Below, in pieces: positions 25,420 through 33,872 of a stretch of 64,000 nucleotides of DNA. The notes under the pieces are model-generated. The model searched no databases. It worked only from the letters and a program-made list of their open reading frames with translations, and was not told the DNA's origin. Each line of letters starts with the position of its first letter. Within the stretch, counting starts at the first letter, position 1. Origin of the DNA: Shouchella tritolerans (GTDB lineage: Bacteria > Bacillota > Bacilli > Bacillales > Bacillaceae_D); assembly GCF_025770735.1 (NCBI RefSeq), contig NZ_JAODPB010000001.1:806001-870000 (forward strand). The letters run 5' to 3'. The translations under genes were made by a program, and so were the position numbers.

Positions 25420-25569
25420 TTACGATTTTCCTTTTCGCATGTTGAGCATTTGAAAAATAAAAACGACTAAAGCAACAATTAGCAACAGGTTAATGAGCCC
25501 TCCGCCAATGTCAGCAATCAAGCCTAGCAGCCACAATACTAAAATAATGACAATAATGGTCCACAGCAT
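25420..25569 (-). CDS. Small hydrophobic membrane protein, lmo0937/DUF5670-like
   Basis: A 49-residue protein consisting of two membrane segments (MLWTIIVIILVLWLLGL and a second after the IGGGLINL turn) and a basic tail MRKGKS. This pattern is seen in many Firmicutes as a short stress-associated membrane protein of unknown role. GGGAGTG lies 6-7 bases before the ATG; the frame is open far upstream but without a better start. It has its own strong terminator. Confidence 0.75.
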   Translation of the reverse strand: MLWTIIVIILVLWLLGLIADIGGGLINLLLIVALVVFIFQMLNMRKGKS

Positions 25570-25703
25570 CTTTTTCACTCCCGTTTTTAACATGTTTGTT
25601 TTTTTATCTTTCCCTAATCGGTCATTGTTAAACATACAAGGGGGGTGTAGAAAGTGGAGGCTATGGTATAGTGAAAATAGTGATGAGTAAAGGGGTGGCA
25701 CAA

Positions 25704-26510
25704 ATGGGAGGACTAGCAGGAAAACATGTGGCCTTAACTGCTTCGCGGAAAACGGAAGAAATGGAGGCGCTTTTACATAAGCAGGGGGCAACGAGCGCGG
25801 TTCGTTCGTTGCAAGGCACCGTCATTCAAGATCAAGAAACCGTGACAGAAGCGATAAAATCAGGGCTTGCTACACAGCCTGATTGGTTTATCTTTACGAC
25901 TGGTATCGGTGTCCAGACGCTTCTGGCCTTTGCAGAGGAAGCAGGGGTAAAAGAGGCATTTTTAAAGCAAGTTCGTTCTGCTCACATTGCTGTGCGTGGC
26001 TATAAAGCCAAAAACGCGTTGTTGAAAGAAAATATAGCAATGGATGTCGTGTCAGAAGATGGGACGACCGCACAATTAGTTGAGCAGTTAAAGGAAATGG
26101 ACTGGAACGGAAAAAAAGTCATTGTTCAGCAGTACGGTCTGCCTTCACCGACGTTAGAACAGTTTTTGACAGAGGGGGAGGCGATGGTGTCCACATGGCT
26201 CCCCTATATCCACTATGCTCCTAAAGGAGAAACGATTGACTTGTTTTTAGAGGAGTTGCTCGAGAAAAAAGAGTACGATGCCGTTTGCTTTACAACGGCA
26301 TTACAAGTAAAGGCGCTATTTGCTAGGGCAAGTGAAACAGGTAGGCACGAGCAGCTTTTGCATGTGTTTGCTGGCCCGACAGTTGCATGCGCCGTTGGCA
26401 AAGTGACAGCTGAAGCCCTTTCAGAAGAAGGGGTCAGGCGTGTTGTCTATCCTAAAAAAGAACGGATGGGCGCGATGGTAGTCGAACTAGGCAAGTTTTT
26501 AGAAGCGTGA
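25704..26510 (+). CDS. Uroporphyrinogen-III synthase-like protein
   Basis: A 268-residue protein of the HemD fold: two alternating alpha/beta domains, with TTGIGVQTLLAFAEEAG, RGYKAKNAL, QQYGLPSP, and the C-terminal CFTTALQVKALF and AVGKVTAEALSEEGVRRVV. HemD closes the linear tetrapyrrole to uroporphyrinogen III. It stands outside a hem operon, so it may be a second copy or a HemD-like domain protein. The ATG at 25704 has AAAGGGGTG 6 bases upstream and is preferred to the GTG at 25671. Confidence 0.8.
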   Translation: MGGLAGKHVALTASRKTEEMEALLHKQGATSAVRSLQGTVIQDQETVTEAIKSGLATQPDWFIFTTGIGVQTLLAFAEEAGVKEAFLKQVRSAHIAVRGYKAKNALLKENIAMDVVSEDGTTAQLVEQLKEMDWNGKKVIVQQYGLPSPTLEQFLTEGEAMVSTWLPYIHYAPKGETIDLFLEELLEKKEYDAVCFTTALQVKALFARASETGRHEQLLHVFAGPTVACAVGKVTAEALSEEGVRRVVYPKKERMGAMVVELGKFLEA

Positions 26511-26566
26511 TGGTTGTGCTTCGTAAAATAACAGTGTGTAGCAGTAATATGAGTAAAATTAATTTT

Positions 26567-26594
26567 GACCAGCTGTTTATGGCTGGTCTTTTTT
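26567..26594 (+). terminator. Terminator after the HemD-like gene
   Basis: GACCAGC and GCTGGTC form a 7-bp stem followed by TTTTTT. It separates the HemD-like gene from the GntR operon promoter. Confidence 0.88.
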
Positions 26595-26609
26595 GCGTTA
26601 AAAAACAGG

Positions 26610-26638
26610 TTTACAAAAACAAAAGTTTACTGTATAGT
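26610..26638 (+). promoter_or_regulatory. Promoter of the GntR-ABC operon
   Basis: TTTACA (26610-26615) and TATAGT (26633-26638) are separated by 17 bases. Just downstream is GTTGATTACACGACTAATCAAC, an inverted repeat (GTTGATTA / TAATCAAC) that fits an operator for the GntR protein encoded next. Confidence 0.8.
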
Positions 26639-26685
26639 TGATTACACGACTAATCAACCAATCAACAATAAGGAGGAACGAGAAT

Positions 26686-27054
26686 GTGAAGTCCGTTTTT
26701 GATGATTCGAAGCCAATTTTTCAACAAATATCAGAAATGATAGCGGATGATATTGTGGACGGCCAACTGCAAGAGGGAGATCAGCTTCCTTCAACTACGG
26801 CACTTTCTCAATTTTATCGCATCAACCGGGCGACTGCGCAAAAAGGATTGGCGGCGTTAGTGGACGGTGGGTATGTATATAAACAACGGGGAGTTGGCAT
26901 GTTCGTCGCAGAAGGAGCACGAGACAAACTTCTAGCTGAGCGCAAACTTGATTTTCACCAACAATACGTGCGGCCGATGCTGGAGGAAGCAAGGCGAATC
27001 CATTTACCAAAAAAAGAGATCATTCGTTTGATTGAGGAGGATTATGATGATTGA
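26686..27054 (+). CDS. GntR-family repressor, YtrA/YhcF subfamily
   Basis: A 122-residue regulator: winged-helix DNA-binding domain (PIFQQISEMIADDIVDG, EGDQLPSTTALSQFYRIN, TAQKGLAALVDGGYVYKQRG) and only a short helical tail, as in the YtrA subfamily that controls neighbouring ABC exporters. The GTG at 26686 is the likely start, with AAGGAGG ahead of it. It overlaps the ATPase gene. The inverted repeat at the promoter is the natural target, giving autorepression until an inducer, perhaps a cell-wall stress signal, appears. Confidence 0.88.
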   Translation: MKSVFDDSKPIFQQISEMIADDIVDGQLQEGDQLPSTTALSQFYRINRATAQKGLAALVDGGYVYKQRGVGMFVAEGARDKLLAERKLDFHQQYVRPMLEEARRIHLPKKEIIRLIEEDYDD

Positions 27055-27925
27055 AATGAACGATGTGCACTTTTCCTATGGGGAGACCAAGGCGCTACAG
27101 AATGTAACAATCGACGAGAAAGAGCCTATTATTATTGGACTTTGGGGCCGCAATGGCGCCGGAAAAACAACATTAATGAAGCTCTTGGCGGGATTAGAAA
27201 AGCCAGAGAGCGGCACGGTGCTTGTCAACGGAATTGCGCCCTACAATTATAGTGGGTCAATGAGGCATGTGGCTTATATGCATGAAAACCATCCGTTTTC
27301 AGAGTTATGGAATGTTACGGATGCTTTACGATTCGCTTCGTATTTTTATCAAAACTGGGACACGGAATTAGCGAATAAACTAGTTGATTTATTTGAACTG
27401 CCGTGCCACAAAAAAATTCGCAAGTTTTCAAAAGGGATGCAGACGTTGACGAAAATCGTCATCGGCTTGGCCTCCAAAACCCCTGTGACGATTATGGATG
27501 AACCAACAAATGGGCTAGATGCTGACATGCGAAAGCTATTCTATGAAGTTCTGTTAGAAACGTATGAAGAGCATCCACGTCTGTTTCTGTTGTCTACCCA
27601 CCATATCGATGAATTAAAGCCTTTGTGCGAAAAAATCGCGATTGTCGATCAGAAAACGATCATTCGTTATGAAGAAACCGAAATGTTAACGGTGCAAGGC
27701 ATTTTGTTGACTGGGGAGAGAGCGGCCATTGAGGAACTAACGGCAGGGTATAACATTTTAGAGGAACGTACTCTTGGAAATGTCGTGAATGTCATGCTTG
27801 ATGATTCCTTTTCTGAAACATGGGCAGAGCGGGCTAAAGCAGCTCATGTGAATATTGAAAAGGCCTCTCTTCAAGATTACCTTGTTTCTTTAACAAAAAA
27901 ACAAAAGAAGGAAGTGCAGCAATGA
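27047..27925 (+). CDS. ABC transporter ATPase, GntR-linked
   Basis: A 292-residue ATPase of the CcmA/YtrB class: Walker A GRNGAGKTT, signature region KFSKGMQTLTKIVIG, Walker B VTIMDEPTNGLD and switch STHHIDELKPL. The start is set at the second of two adjacent ATGs, 6 bases after GAGGAGG; it overlaps the regulator's stop. The C-terminal 80 residues are an accessory domain. Together with the permease it forms an exporter or sensor of the type used for antimicrobial-peptide stress. Confidence 0.9.
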   Translation: MIEMNDVHFSYGETKALQNVTIDEKEPIIIGLWGRNGAGKTTLMKLLAGLEKPESGTVLVNGIAPYNYSGSMRHVAYMHENHPFSELWNVTDALRFASYFYQNWDTELANKLVDLFELPCHKKIRKFSKGMQTLTKIVIGLASKTPVTIMDEPTNGLDADMRKLFYEVLLETYEEHPRLFLLSTHHIDELKPLCEKIAIVDQKTIIRYEETEMLTVQGILLTGERAAIEELTAGYNILEERTLGNVVNVMLDDSFSETWAERAKAAHVNIEKASLQDYLVSLTKKQKKEVQQ

Positions 27926-28641
27926 ACGCATTGAAAGGTCCTTTTCGTTTAATGTTTGAAGACATGCGAATGCAGTTTTATATTTTGACGGGTATAACTG
28001 TTGCATTATGGTTGTTCTTTCTAGTGTTAGGAATGAGTGTAGACACATTTATGGGCACGTTGTTTGGCCCTTATTATGGCTTGTTTGCGATTTATCCGTT
28101 TTTAGTTTACAACAAAGGGTACGTTTACACGCTTGCACTTGGGGGGACAAGAAAGCAGTTTTTGTTTAGTATGCTAGCGGCCTCTGGCTTGTTTATAGTC
28201 ATTTGCATGGCTGTGTTAAATGGTCTTTACCAACTAAATGCGTTTTTGCTTAACCAAGGAGTAATCAATATGCCCCTCTTTCATATGGGCGAATTAGTTG
28301 GTTCTGCCAATCCGTTGCTTTATTTCTGGGTTGACCTCCTTTGGTGTGTGTTTCTGTTTGGCGTTAGCTTTGGTATAAACTCTGTCTGGTTTTATTTTGG
28401 AACGGTGCGTTTCTTGTTAGGCTTAACCGGAGTTGCACTAGTTGTCATTGCCTATTTGGCGTTTGCTGACCTTCGCACCTTGTTTACTTGGATTGTTGAA
28501 AGCCATCTTGTCTTTTTACATGCTATTGGCGCAATCGGCTTCGCAGCTGCCGCCCTTTCATATGTAATTATGAAAAATGGCCCACTTGAACGAGGCGGTG
28601 AGAAAGGCTTCCTCTTTAAAAACAAAACAGTTCAAGACTAA
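27922..28641 (+). CDS. ABC transporter permease, GntR-linked
   Basis: A 239-residue membrane protein with about six hydrophobic segments and no recognisable substrate signature. Its ATG overlaps the ATPase stop (ATGA), so it is the coupled membrane half of the same transporter. Sequence resembles the YtrC/ABC-2-like permeases only by topology and context. Confidence 0.82.
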   Translation: MNALKGPFRLMFEDMRMQFYILTGITVALWLFFLVLGMSVDTFMGTLFGPYYGLFAIYPFLVYNKGYVYTLALGGTRKQFLFSMLAASGLFIVICMAVLNGLYQLNAFLLNQGVINMPLFHMGELVGSANPLLYFWVDLLWCVFLFGVSFGINSVWFYFGTVRFLLGLTGVALVVIAYLAFADLRTLFTWIVESHLVFLHAIGAIGFAAAALSYVIMKNGPLERGGEKGFLFKNKTVQD

Positions 28642-28658
28642 CGAGCTGGTATATGCAA

Positions 28659-28708
28659 AACATAAAATCCAAAGCGACTTGGCGATTGCCTGCTTTGGAT
28701 TTTATGTT
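28659..28708. terminator. Strong bidirectional terminator
   Basis: AACATAAAATCCAAAGC and its exact 17-base complement enclose a 16-base loop. It lies between the converging permease and TetR genes. Confidence 0.88.
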
Positions 28709-28799
28709 CTCAAAATGACAGCGATCAGGCTTTAACGACATCGAATCGGTTTTCATGTTGGTTAAAAAATGAAACCCATTCTCTAGTGGGCACGTAAAG

Positions 28800-29672
28800 T
28801 TAATGGATGTCAAGCAGTTTAGCGGCAGAGTTGCACAACTCACGGAGCTCCTTAACGGTGGCCATCGTTGCCAACATCCCTTGAAAAATGATTTTCTTAG
28901 GCTCCTTTTTATCCAATTCAGCCTGTAATACAGATAGGGCGTCGAGGACTTCTTGCTTTTTTTCATCTGGGATGTGCAAAGTTGGCAATCGTTTTTGAAT
29001 CGCTGAAAGTGTTTGCCTAACTTGCTCCTCTGTGCTGCTTGAACATGGCCAGTCTAACTGTTGAAGACGCTGTTCGGTGACGAACGGCTCTTCGCCCCCA
29101 GCAACTAGTCCTTCGGCCAAGTTGTCGAGCCGCCTTAGCAAATAAGTGGCTGTCTTTCTAGGGTCAAGGGGATGATTTGTTAAAAGCAGAAGCTTGAAAA
29201 GCGAATGACTTAACCCTTCAAATAGCAGGATTAAGTCAGGAATATAGCGCTCCGCTTCCTGTCCGTAGATCGACAACAGTGACCGTTTCTGCCAGTTGTA
29301 GTGCTCGAGCTTTTTCTCATACACAAACTGTCGCACCTCGTGGCTAATGGGTAGCACTTGTTCTTGAAAATGCATGATAATAAACTCTTTATGCTTCGAA
29401 ACCTCGGCAAACAAAAACTCAATTTGTGTTTGAAATGCCTGCCTTGGCGTTAGCTTTTTTTGCTCAATCCGGTCCAATAAAGCGGACATCTTTTCGTAAT
29501 AGTAGCGGTAAATGTCGATAAGCAACTGGTCTTTTGACTCAAAATGCAAATAAAAAGCACCTTTTGAGATTCCAGCCTCAGATGCGATTTCTTGAATAGA
29601 CGTTGAAAAGTAGCCCTTTTCGGCAAATAAGTGAATCGCCGTTTCGATAATCGTTGTTTTTTTCTCGTTCAT
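28800..29672 (-). CDS. TetR-family regulator, YerO-like
   Basis: A 290-residue regulator with an N-terminal TetR helix-turn-helix (TTIIETAIHLFAEKGYFSTS, IASEAGISKGAFYLHFESKD) and a long effector domain. It is divergent from the RND pump gene, the arrangement of B. subtilis yerO-yerP (swrC). Two related dyads in the shared region, at 29738-29753 and 29855-29873, both contain CAGTCAT and are likely operators, one for its own promoter and one for the pump operon. Confidence 0.88.
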   Translation of the reverse strand: MNEKKTTIIETAIHLFAEKGYFSTSIQEIASEAGISKGAFYLHFESKDQLLIDIYRYYYEKMSALLDRIEQKKLTPRQAFQTQIEFLFAEVSKHKEFIIMHFQEQVLPISHEVRQFVYEKKLEHYNWQKRSLLSIYGQEAERYIPDLILLFEGLSHSLFKLLLLTNHPLDPRKTATYLLRRLDNLAEGLVAGGEEPFVTEQRLQQLDWPCSSSTEEQVRQTLSAIQKRLPTLHIPDEKKQEVLDALSVLQAELDKKEPKKIIFQGMLATMATVKELRELCNSAAKLLDIH

Positions 29673-29737
29673 CCTATTCCCATCCTCTCGGAGTTGCCAT
29701 TATCGTAACAGATTAGATGGCAACAAAGCAATCAAAA

Positions 29738-29753
29738 ATGACTACTCAGTCAT
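29738..29753. promoter_or_regulatory. Candidate TetR operator, regulator side
   Basis: ATGACTACTCAGTCAT is an interrupted palindrome (ATGACT/AGTCAT) placed about 70 bases upstream of the TetR gene. Its right half CAGTCAT recurs in the pump-side dyad. Confidence 0.6.
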
Positions 29754-29854
29754 AAAAGGGGAATCCCAGCTGTGTTTCTGTAAATTTTTTTGTGTAAAAT
29801 TGTTGGCACAGTTGTATTTTAACGTTTAATCAACTAAGATTAAGTGTATAAAAT

Positions 29855-29873
29855 TGACCGGTCAGTCATGACG
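29855..29873. promoter_or_regulatory. Candidate TetR operator, pump side
   Basis: TGACCGGTCA, a perfect 10-bp palindrome, is extended on the right by GTCATGAC. It lies just after a TATAAA element and about 30 bases before the small ORF that precedes the pump gene, where binding would block transcription. Confidence 0.6.
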
Positions 29874-29899
29874 CGACTGCAACAATTAGGAGGGGGAAC

Positions 29900-30061
29900 A
29901 TGAAACGAAAATATACATTGCTTATCGGCGGCCTCTGGACGAATCAAGCCACTACATATGTACGAGAAATAACGACAACACCACCCTATTCATTAGAAGA
30001 AATCGTCTCACGCCTAAAATCAATCGGTGTTGACGCATCCGTTTGTGAAAGGCCGTTATAG
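29900..30061 (+). CDS. Small protein of 53 residues upstream of the RND pump
   Basis: ATG preceded by AGGAGGGGG at ideal spacing opens a 53-codon frame beginning MKRKYTLLIGGLWTNQA and ending SVCERPL. It is soluble, with a beta-rich start and a helical segment (YSLEEIVSRLKSIGV). The perfect ribosome site and its place between the operator and the pump gene argue that it is translated with the pump. I do not recognise the family. Confidence 0.65.
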   Translation: MKRKYTLLIGGLWTNQATTYVREITTTPPYSLEEIVSRLKSIGVDASVCERPL

Positions 30062-30102
30062 GATAGGGGAGTGTAATTAGAGAGAAGGGGAGAATACGCT
30101 AC

Positions 30103-33100
30103 ATGAAATCGATTATTCAGTTTTCGATGAATAATAAGTTTGCCGTCTGGCTGTTGACGGTTATGATCATTGTCTTCGGTTTGTATGCTGGGATGACAAT
30201 GAACAGAGAAGTGATACCGGACATTGATGCACCAGTTGTTACGGTATCAGGCGCTTATCCTGGCGCTACGCCAGAGGAAGTCGCCAACGAGGTATCGATC
30301 CCGATTGAACAAGCCGTAGAAAATTTGGACGGCGTATCGGCCGTGAACTCGTCTTCTTTTGAAAACTTCGCTTCCATTCAAATCGAATATGAATTTAGCA
30401 AGGAAATGGATGAGGCTGAAGCAGAGGCAAAAGAAGCGATTGACCAACTTGAATTTGCAGATGGGGTTGAAGAACCAACCGTATCCCGTATTAACTTTGG
30501 TGCTTTTCCTATTTTAACATTGAGCGTTTCTGAGGAAGGCGCATCGTTGACGGAGCTAACTGAGCGTGTTGAGCAGGACATTATTCCGGAGCTAGAAGGC
30601 TTGCCAGGAATTGAATCAGTTACCGCTGCAGGTCAAGAAACAAAAGAAGTGCAGATCACTTTTGATGAAGAGGCGCTTGCCGAACATGGCCTAGACGAAG
30701 AAACAGTTACACAATTGTTGGAAGCATCATCCATGCGATTCCCGTTAGGGCTTTATACATTTTCAGGTGAAGAACAGTCCGTTGTCATCGACGGCAAAGT
30801 GACTACACTTGATGATTTGCGGAATTTGCAGCTTCCGTCCATCCCTGCTGACGGTGGTACGCCAGAAATGGGGCAATTGCCTGAAGGCGGCATGCCTGAA
30901 GGTGAAATGCCTGAAGGTGAAATGCCACAAATGCCGGAGGGGGAAATACCTGAAGGAAACGGGCCAATTGAAGGGCAACAAGGCATGGAAGGTGGAGAAC
31001 TGACTGGAGAAATGCCTGAGCTTGCGCTTGAAACGGTTGCGCTTGAAGATGTAGCTGACATTGAAGTTGTCAATGAGTCGAATTCGATTTCAAGAACGAA
31101 CGGCCAAACGGCAATCGGGGTCGAAATCGTTAAAGCAGGGGATGCCAACACAGTCGCAGTAGCTGACGAAGTAAAAGAAGCGATTGCTTCTTTTGAAGAA
31201 GACGGGCTATCGCTTTCCATTACAACGGATCAGGCAAAACCAATTGAAGAATCTGTTGCGACAATGGTAAACAAAGCGTTGTTTGGCGCGCTGTTTGCAG
31301 TGGTTATCATCCTGTTGTTTTTGCGGAATATCCGTACGACAGTAATTTCCGTTATCTCCATTCCAGTTTCGCTATTTATCGCTTTAATCGTGCTTCAGCA
31401 GTTGGATATTACTTTAAATATCATGACTCTTGGCGCGATGACCGTTGCCATTGGCCGGGTTATTGATGACTCCATTGTTGTCGTTGAAAATATTTTTAGG
31501 CGAATGGGGTCAAAAGAAGAAAAACTGTCTGGCCGTGCATTGATCCAAGATGCAACGAAAGAAGTGTTTAAGCCAATTCTGTCTTCCACGATTGTGACAG
31601 CGGTTGTGTTCCTGCCGCTCGGGCTTGTCGAGGGAATGGTTGGGGAGTTGTTCCTTCCATTTGGCTTAACGGTTATTTTCGCTTTATTTGCCTCTTTGCT
31701 TGTTGCCATTACGGTTGTGCCGATGATGGCAAATTCGCTCTTTAAAAAGGGCGCACCTGAAAAACATAAAAAGCAAGAAGAAAAGCCAGGGAAGTTGGCA
31801 TCTGGCTACCGACGCCTATTGGAAGCGGCTCTTAACCATAAAATCATCACTTCGCTTATCGCCATTGCCCTGTTAGTAGGCAGCTTGTTCCTTACGCCTT
31901 TTGTCGGTGTAAGCTTTTTGCCAGAAGAAGAAGAGAAGCTTGTTTTTGCAACCTATTCGCCTAATGCAGGGACAACGTTTGAAGATGCAGAAAACGACGT
32001 CAATGCAGCGGAAGAAGTGCTCCTTGACAGAGAAGGAGTTGACGTATTCCAACTTTCCCTTGGGGCACAAAGCTCATCGATGGCCATGATGCAGGCGGGA
32101 GATAATTCGGCGATCTTCTATATTCAATATGAAGATGAGTTTGAAGGCTTTACACAAGAAAAAGAAGCTGTTGTCGAGGCGTTAGAAGAAGTAACGGAAA
32201 ACGGCACATGGACTGGGCAAGACATTGCGACTGGTGGCGTAGGTTCAAGCGAATTTTCGGTAACGGTGTTTGGCGATTCGGAAGAAGAGATCGAGCCGGC
32301 AGTTGAAGACATCAAAGCGCTTCTAGAGGAGCACGATGATTTGGCTGATCCCGAAACGTCTATTGCTGACCGCTATCAAGAGTACACGCTGAAAGTCGAT
32401 CAAGAACGATTGAGTGAACTAGGCTTGACAACAGCACAGCTTGGCATGGCTCTGTACCATATTGATGACCATAACGCCGTTACGACGGTGGAAGCAGACG
32501 GGGAAGAGCTTGATGTGGTCATTGCGACAAATGAGGAAGAGTATGGCTCCCTTGAAGAACTAACTGACGTTGAAGTGGAAACGCAACTTGGTACACAAGT
32601 AGCGATCGCTGATCTTGTCTCAGTTGAAGAAGGTACGTCTTCTTCAACGATTACAAGAAGGGATGGGCAGATTTATGCTGAAGCATCGGCAAAAATTTTG
32701 TCTGATGATGTAGCTGGCGTCTCCACAACCGTTTTAAATGAAATTGAGGAATTAGCGCTTCCTGAAGGGGTTGACGTCCAAGTCGGAGGCGTAACCGCTG
32801 ATATCGAAGAATCATTTACACAGTTAGGAATTGCCATGCTTGTTGCGATTGCGATCGTTTACTTTGTTTTAGTTGTAACTTTTGGCGGTGGACTTGCGCC
32901 ATTTGCGATTCTATTCTCACTGCCGTTTATTGTAATTGGCGCCCTTGTTGGCTTGTTTGTGACAGGGGAAACCATTAGCATTTCTGTGTTAATTGGGATA
33001 TTGATGTTAATCGGCATTGTTGTTACCAACGCAATTGTTCTGATTGACCGTGTGATCCATAAGGAAAAAGAAGGTCTTTCCACAAGAGAAGCACTTTTGG

Positions 33101-33324
33101 AAGCTGGAACAGTGCGGCTGCGCCCAATTTTGATGACCGCTCTTGTTACGATTGGCGCGTTGATTCCCCTTGCAATTGGTGCTGAAGGAGGCGGGCTCAT
33201 TTCGAAAGGGCTAGGCATTACCGTCATTGGCGGTTTGACAAGCTCGACTTTGCTCACTTTGGTCATCGTTCCAATTGTTTACGAACTGTTAATGAAAATG
33301 CGCGGGAAACTTTTGCGCAAATAG
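30103..33324 (+). CDS. swrC: RND-family efflux pump, SwrC/YerP-like
   Basis: A 1073-residue inner-membrane proton-driven exporter with the twofold RND layout: membrane segment 1, a large extracytoplasmic domain, TM2-6 (from about residue 385), a second large domain and TM8-12. TM4 carries the proton-relay aspartates in VAIGRVIDDSIVVVENIFRR. B. subtilis SwrC exports surfactin and other amphiphiles. Residues about 250-305, in the first extracytoplasmic domain, are an unusual Met/Pro/Glu/Gly-rich insert with MPEGE repeats. The divergent TetR gene probably controls it. Confidence 0.92.
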   Translation: MKSIIQFSMNNKFAVWLLTVMIIVFGLYAGMTMNREVIPDIDAPVVTVSGAYPGATPEEVANEVSIPIEQAVENLDGVSAVNSSSFENFASIQIEYEFSKEMDEAEAEAKEAIDQLEFADGVEEPTVSRINFGAFPILTLSVSEEGASLTELTERVEQDIIPELEGLPGIESVTAAGQETKEVQITFDEEALAEHGLDEETVTQLLEASSMRFPLGLYTFSGEEQSVVIDGKVTTLDDLRNLQLPSIPADGGTPEMGQLPEGGMPEGEMPEGEMPQMPEGEIPEGNGPIEGQQGMEGGELTGEMPELALETVALEDVADIEVVNESNSISRTNGQTAIGVEIVKAGDANTVAVADEVKEAIASFEEDGLSLSITTDQAKPIEESVATMVNKALFGALFAVVIILLFLRNIRTTVISVISIPVSLFIALIVLQQLDITLNIMTLGAMTVAIGRVIDDSIVVVENIFRRMGSKEEKLSGRALIQDATKEVFKPILSSTIVTAVVFLPLGLVEGMVGELFLPFGLTVIFALFASLLVAITVVPMMANSLFKKGAPEKHKKQEEKPGKLASGYRRLLEAALNHKIITSLIAIALLVGSLFLTPFVGVSFLPEEEEKLVFATYSPNAGTTFEDAENDVNAAEEVLLDREGVDVFQLSLGAQSSSMAMMQAGDNSAIFYIQYEDEFEGFTQEKEAVVEALEEVTENGTWTGQDIATGGVGSSEFSVTVFGDSEEEIEPAVEDIKALLEEHDDLADPETSIADRYQEYTLKVDQERLSELGLTTAQLGMALYHIDDHNAVTTVEADGEELDVVIATNEEEYGSLEELTDVEVETQLGTQVAIADLVSVEEGTSSSTITRRDGQIYAEASAKILSDDVAGVSTTVLNEIEELALPEGVDVQVGGVTADIEESFTQLGIAMLVAIAIVYFVLVVTFGGGLAPFAILFSLPFIVIGALVGLFVTGETISISVLIGILMLIGIVVTNAIVLIDRVIHKEKEGLSTREALLEAGTVRLRPILMTALVTIGALIPLAIGAEGGGLISKGLGITVIGGLTSSTLLTLVIVPIVYELLMKMRGKLLRK

Positions 33325-33331
33325 CACGATT

Positions 33332-33363
33332 GCCCTCTGGCTTTATGAGCCAGAGGGCTTTTT
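33332..33363 (+). terminator. Terminator of the RND pump gene
   Basis: GCCCTCTGGC and GCCAGAGGGC form a 10-bp stem with a 7-base loop, followed by TTTTT. Confidence 0.93.
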
Positions 33364-33400
33364 CATCAAAATGAAAGTGATGTCCTTCCATATCATTCCT

Positions 33401-33431
33401 CGGATAGACGTTTTTGCTGTTTGGCATTCTA
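33401..33431 (+). promoter_or_regulatory. Sigma-G-type promoter of the first SASP gene
   Basis: CGGATA (33401-33406) and CATTCTA (33425-33431), 18 bases apart, fit the sigma-G pattern (G[A/C]ATA-like -35 and CATxxTA -10). The same CATTCTA stands at the same distance before the second SASP gene. Confidence 0.75.
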
Positions 33432-33460
33432 GAAGTACAAACCCAAGGAGGTGAAACGAT

Positions 33461-33664
33461 ATGGCAGACAACAGAAGCTCAAACAACTTGGTTGTACCTG
33501 GTGTGGAACAAGCACTTGACCAAATGAAGTATGAAATCGCGAGCGAGTTTGGCGTAAACCTCGGTGCTGATACAACTTCTCGTGCAAATGGTTCAGTAGG
33601 CGGAGAAATCACAAAACGCCTTGTGCAAATGGCTGAACAGCAAATGGGTGGCAAACAGTTTTAA
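33461..33664 (+). CDS. Alpha/beta-type small acid-soluble spore protein
   Basis: A 67-residue SASP that coats DNA in the dormant spore and protects it from UV and heat. The GPR protease site is EIASEFGVN, and the second conserved block is [18 protein letters not shown]. Length and motifs are standard for SspA/B/C-type proteins. AAGGAGGTGAAACGAT precedes the ATG. It is about 90 percent identical in sequence to the second copy at 33873 by eye. Confidence 0.97.
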   Translation: MADNRSSNNLVVPGVEQALDQMKYEIASEFGVNLGADTTSRANGSVGGEITKRLVQMAEQQMGGKQF

Positions 33665-33680
33665 TTAAATAAACATGGCG

Positions 33681-33702
33681 AAGGCGGCTTACTAGCCGCC
33701 TT
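33681..33702 (+). terminator. Terminator hairpin of the first SASP gene, first of a pair
   Basis: AAGGCGGC-TTACTA-GCCGCCTT has an 8-bp stem but no T-tract, because repeat copy B follows at once. A near-identical hairpin stands at 33752-33778. Confidence 0.85.
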
Positions 33703-33751
33703 CAGACTTTCTATCAGTCTGAGTGCGGTTATCGACTTTGCCGACAACCTC
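33703..33751 (+). repeat. Terminator-associated intergenic repeat, short copy (copy B)
   Basis: A 49-base block, CAGACTTTCTATCAGTCTG then GAGTG-CGGTTATCGACTTTG and CCGACAACCTC. It equals both ends of copy A (19225-19380) joined with the middle removed: CAGACT from the left end and the last 43 or so bases from the right end. It is flanked by two near-identical terminator hairpins. Confidence 0.78.
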
Positions 33752-33778
33752 AAGGTGGTTTACTAGCCGCCTTTTTAT
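33752..33778 (+). terminator. Terminator hairpin of the first SASP gene, second of the pair
   Basis: AAGGTGGT-TTACTA-GCCGCCTT followed by TTTTT. It differs from 33681-33702 by two C-to-T changes in the left arm, both of which still allow G-U pairing in the RNA, so the hairpin seems maintained. Confidence 0.88.
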
Positions 33779-33818
33779 ATAAGCATTACAAATGGATAAA
33801 TAAGGATAAAAATACTCA

Positions 33819-33848
33819 TACATAGTTCTTTAGCAAATGGTCATTCTA
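33819..33848 (+). promoter_or_regulatory. Sigma-G-type promoter of the second SASP gene
   Basis: TACATA (33819-33824) and CATTCTA (33842-33848) are 17 bases apart, matching the arrangement before the first SASP gene. Confidence 0.72.
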
Positions 33849-33872
33849 GTGGTATAGGGAGGTGAAACAACA

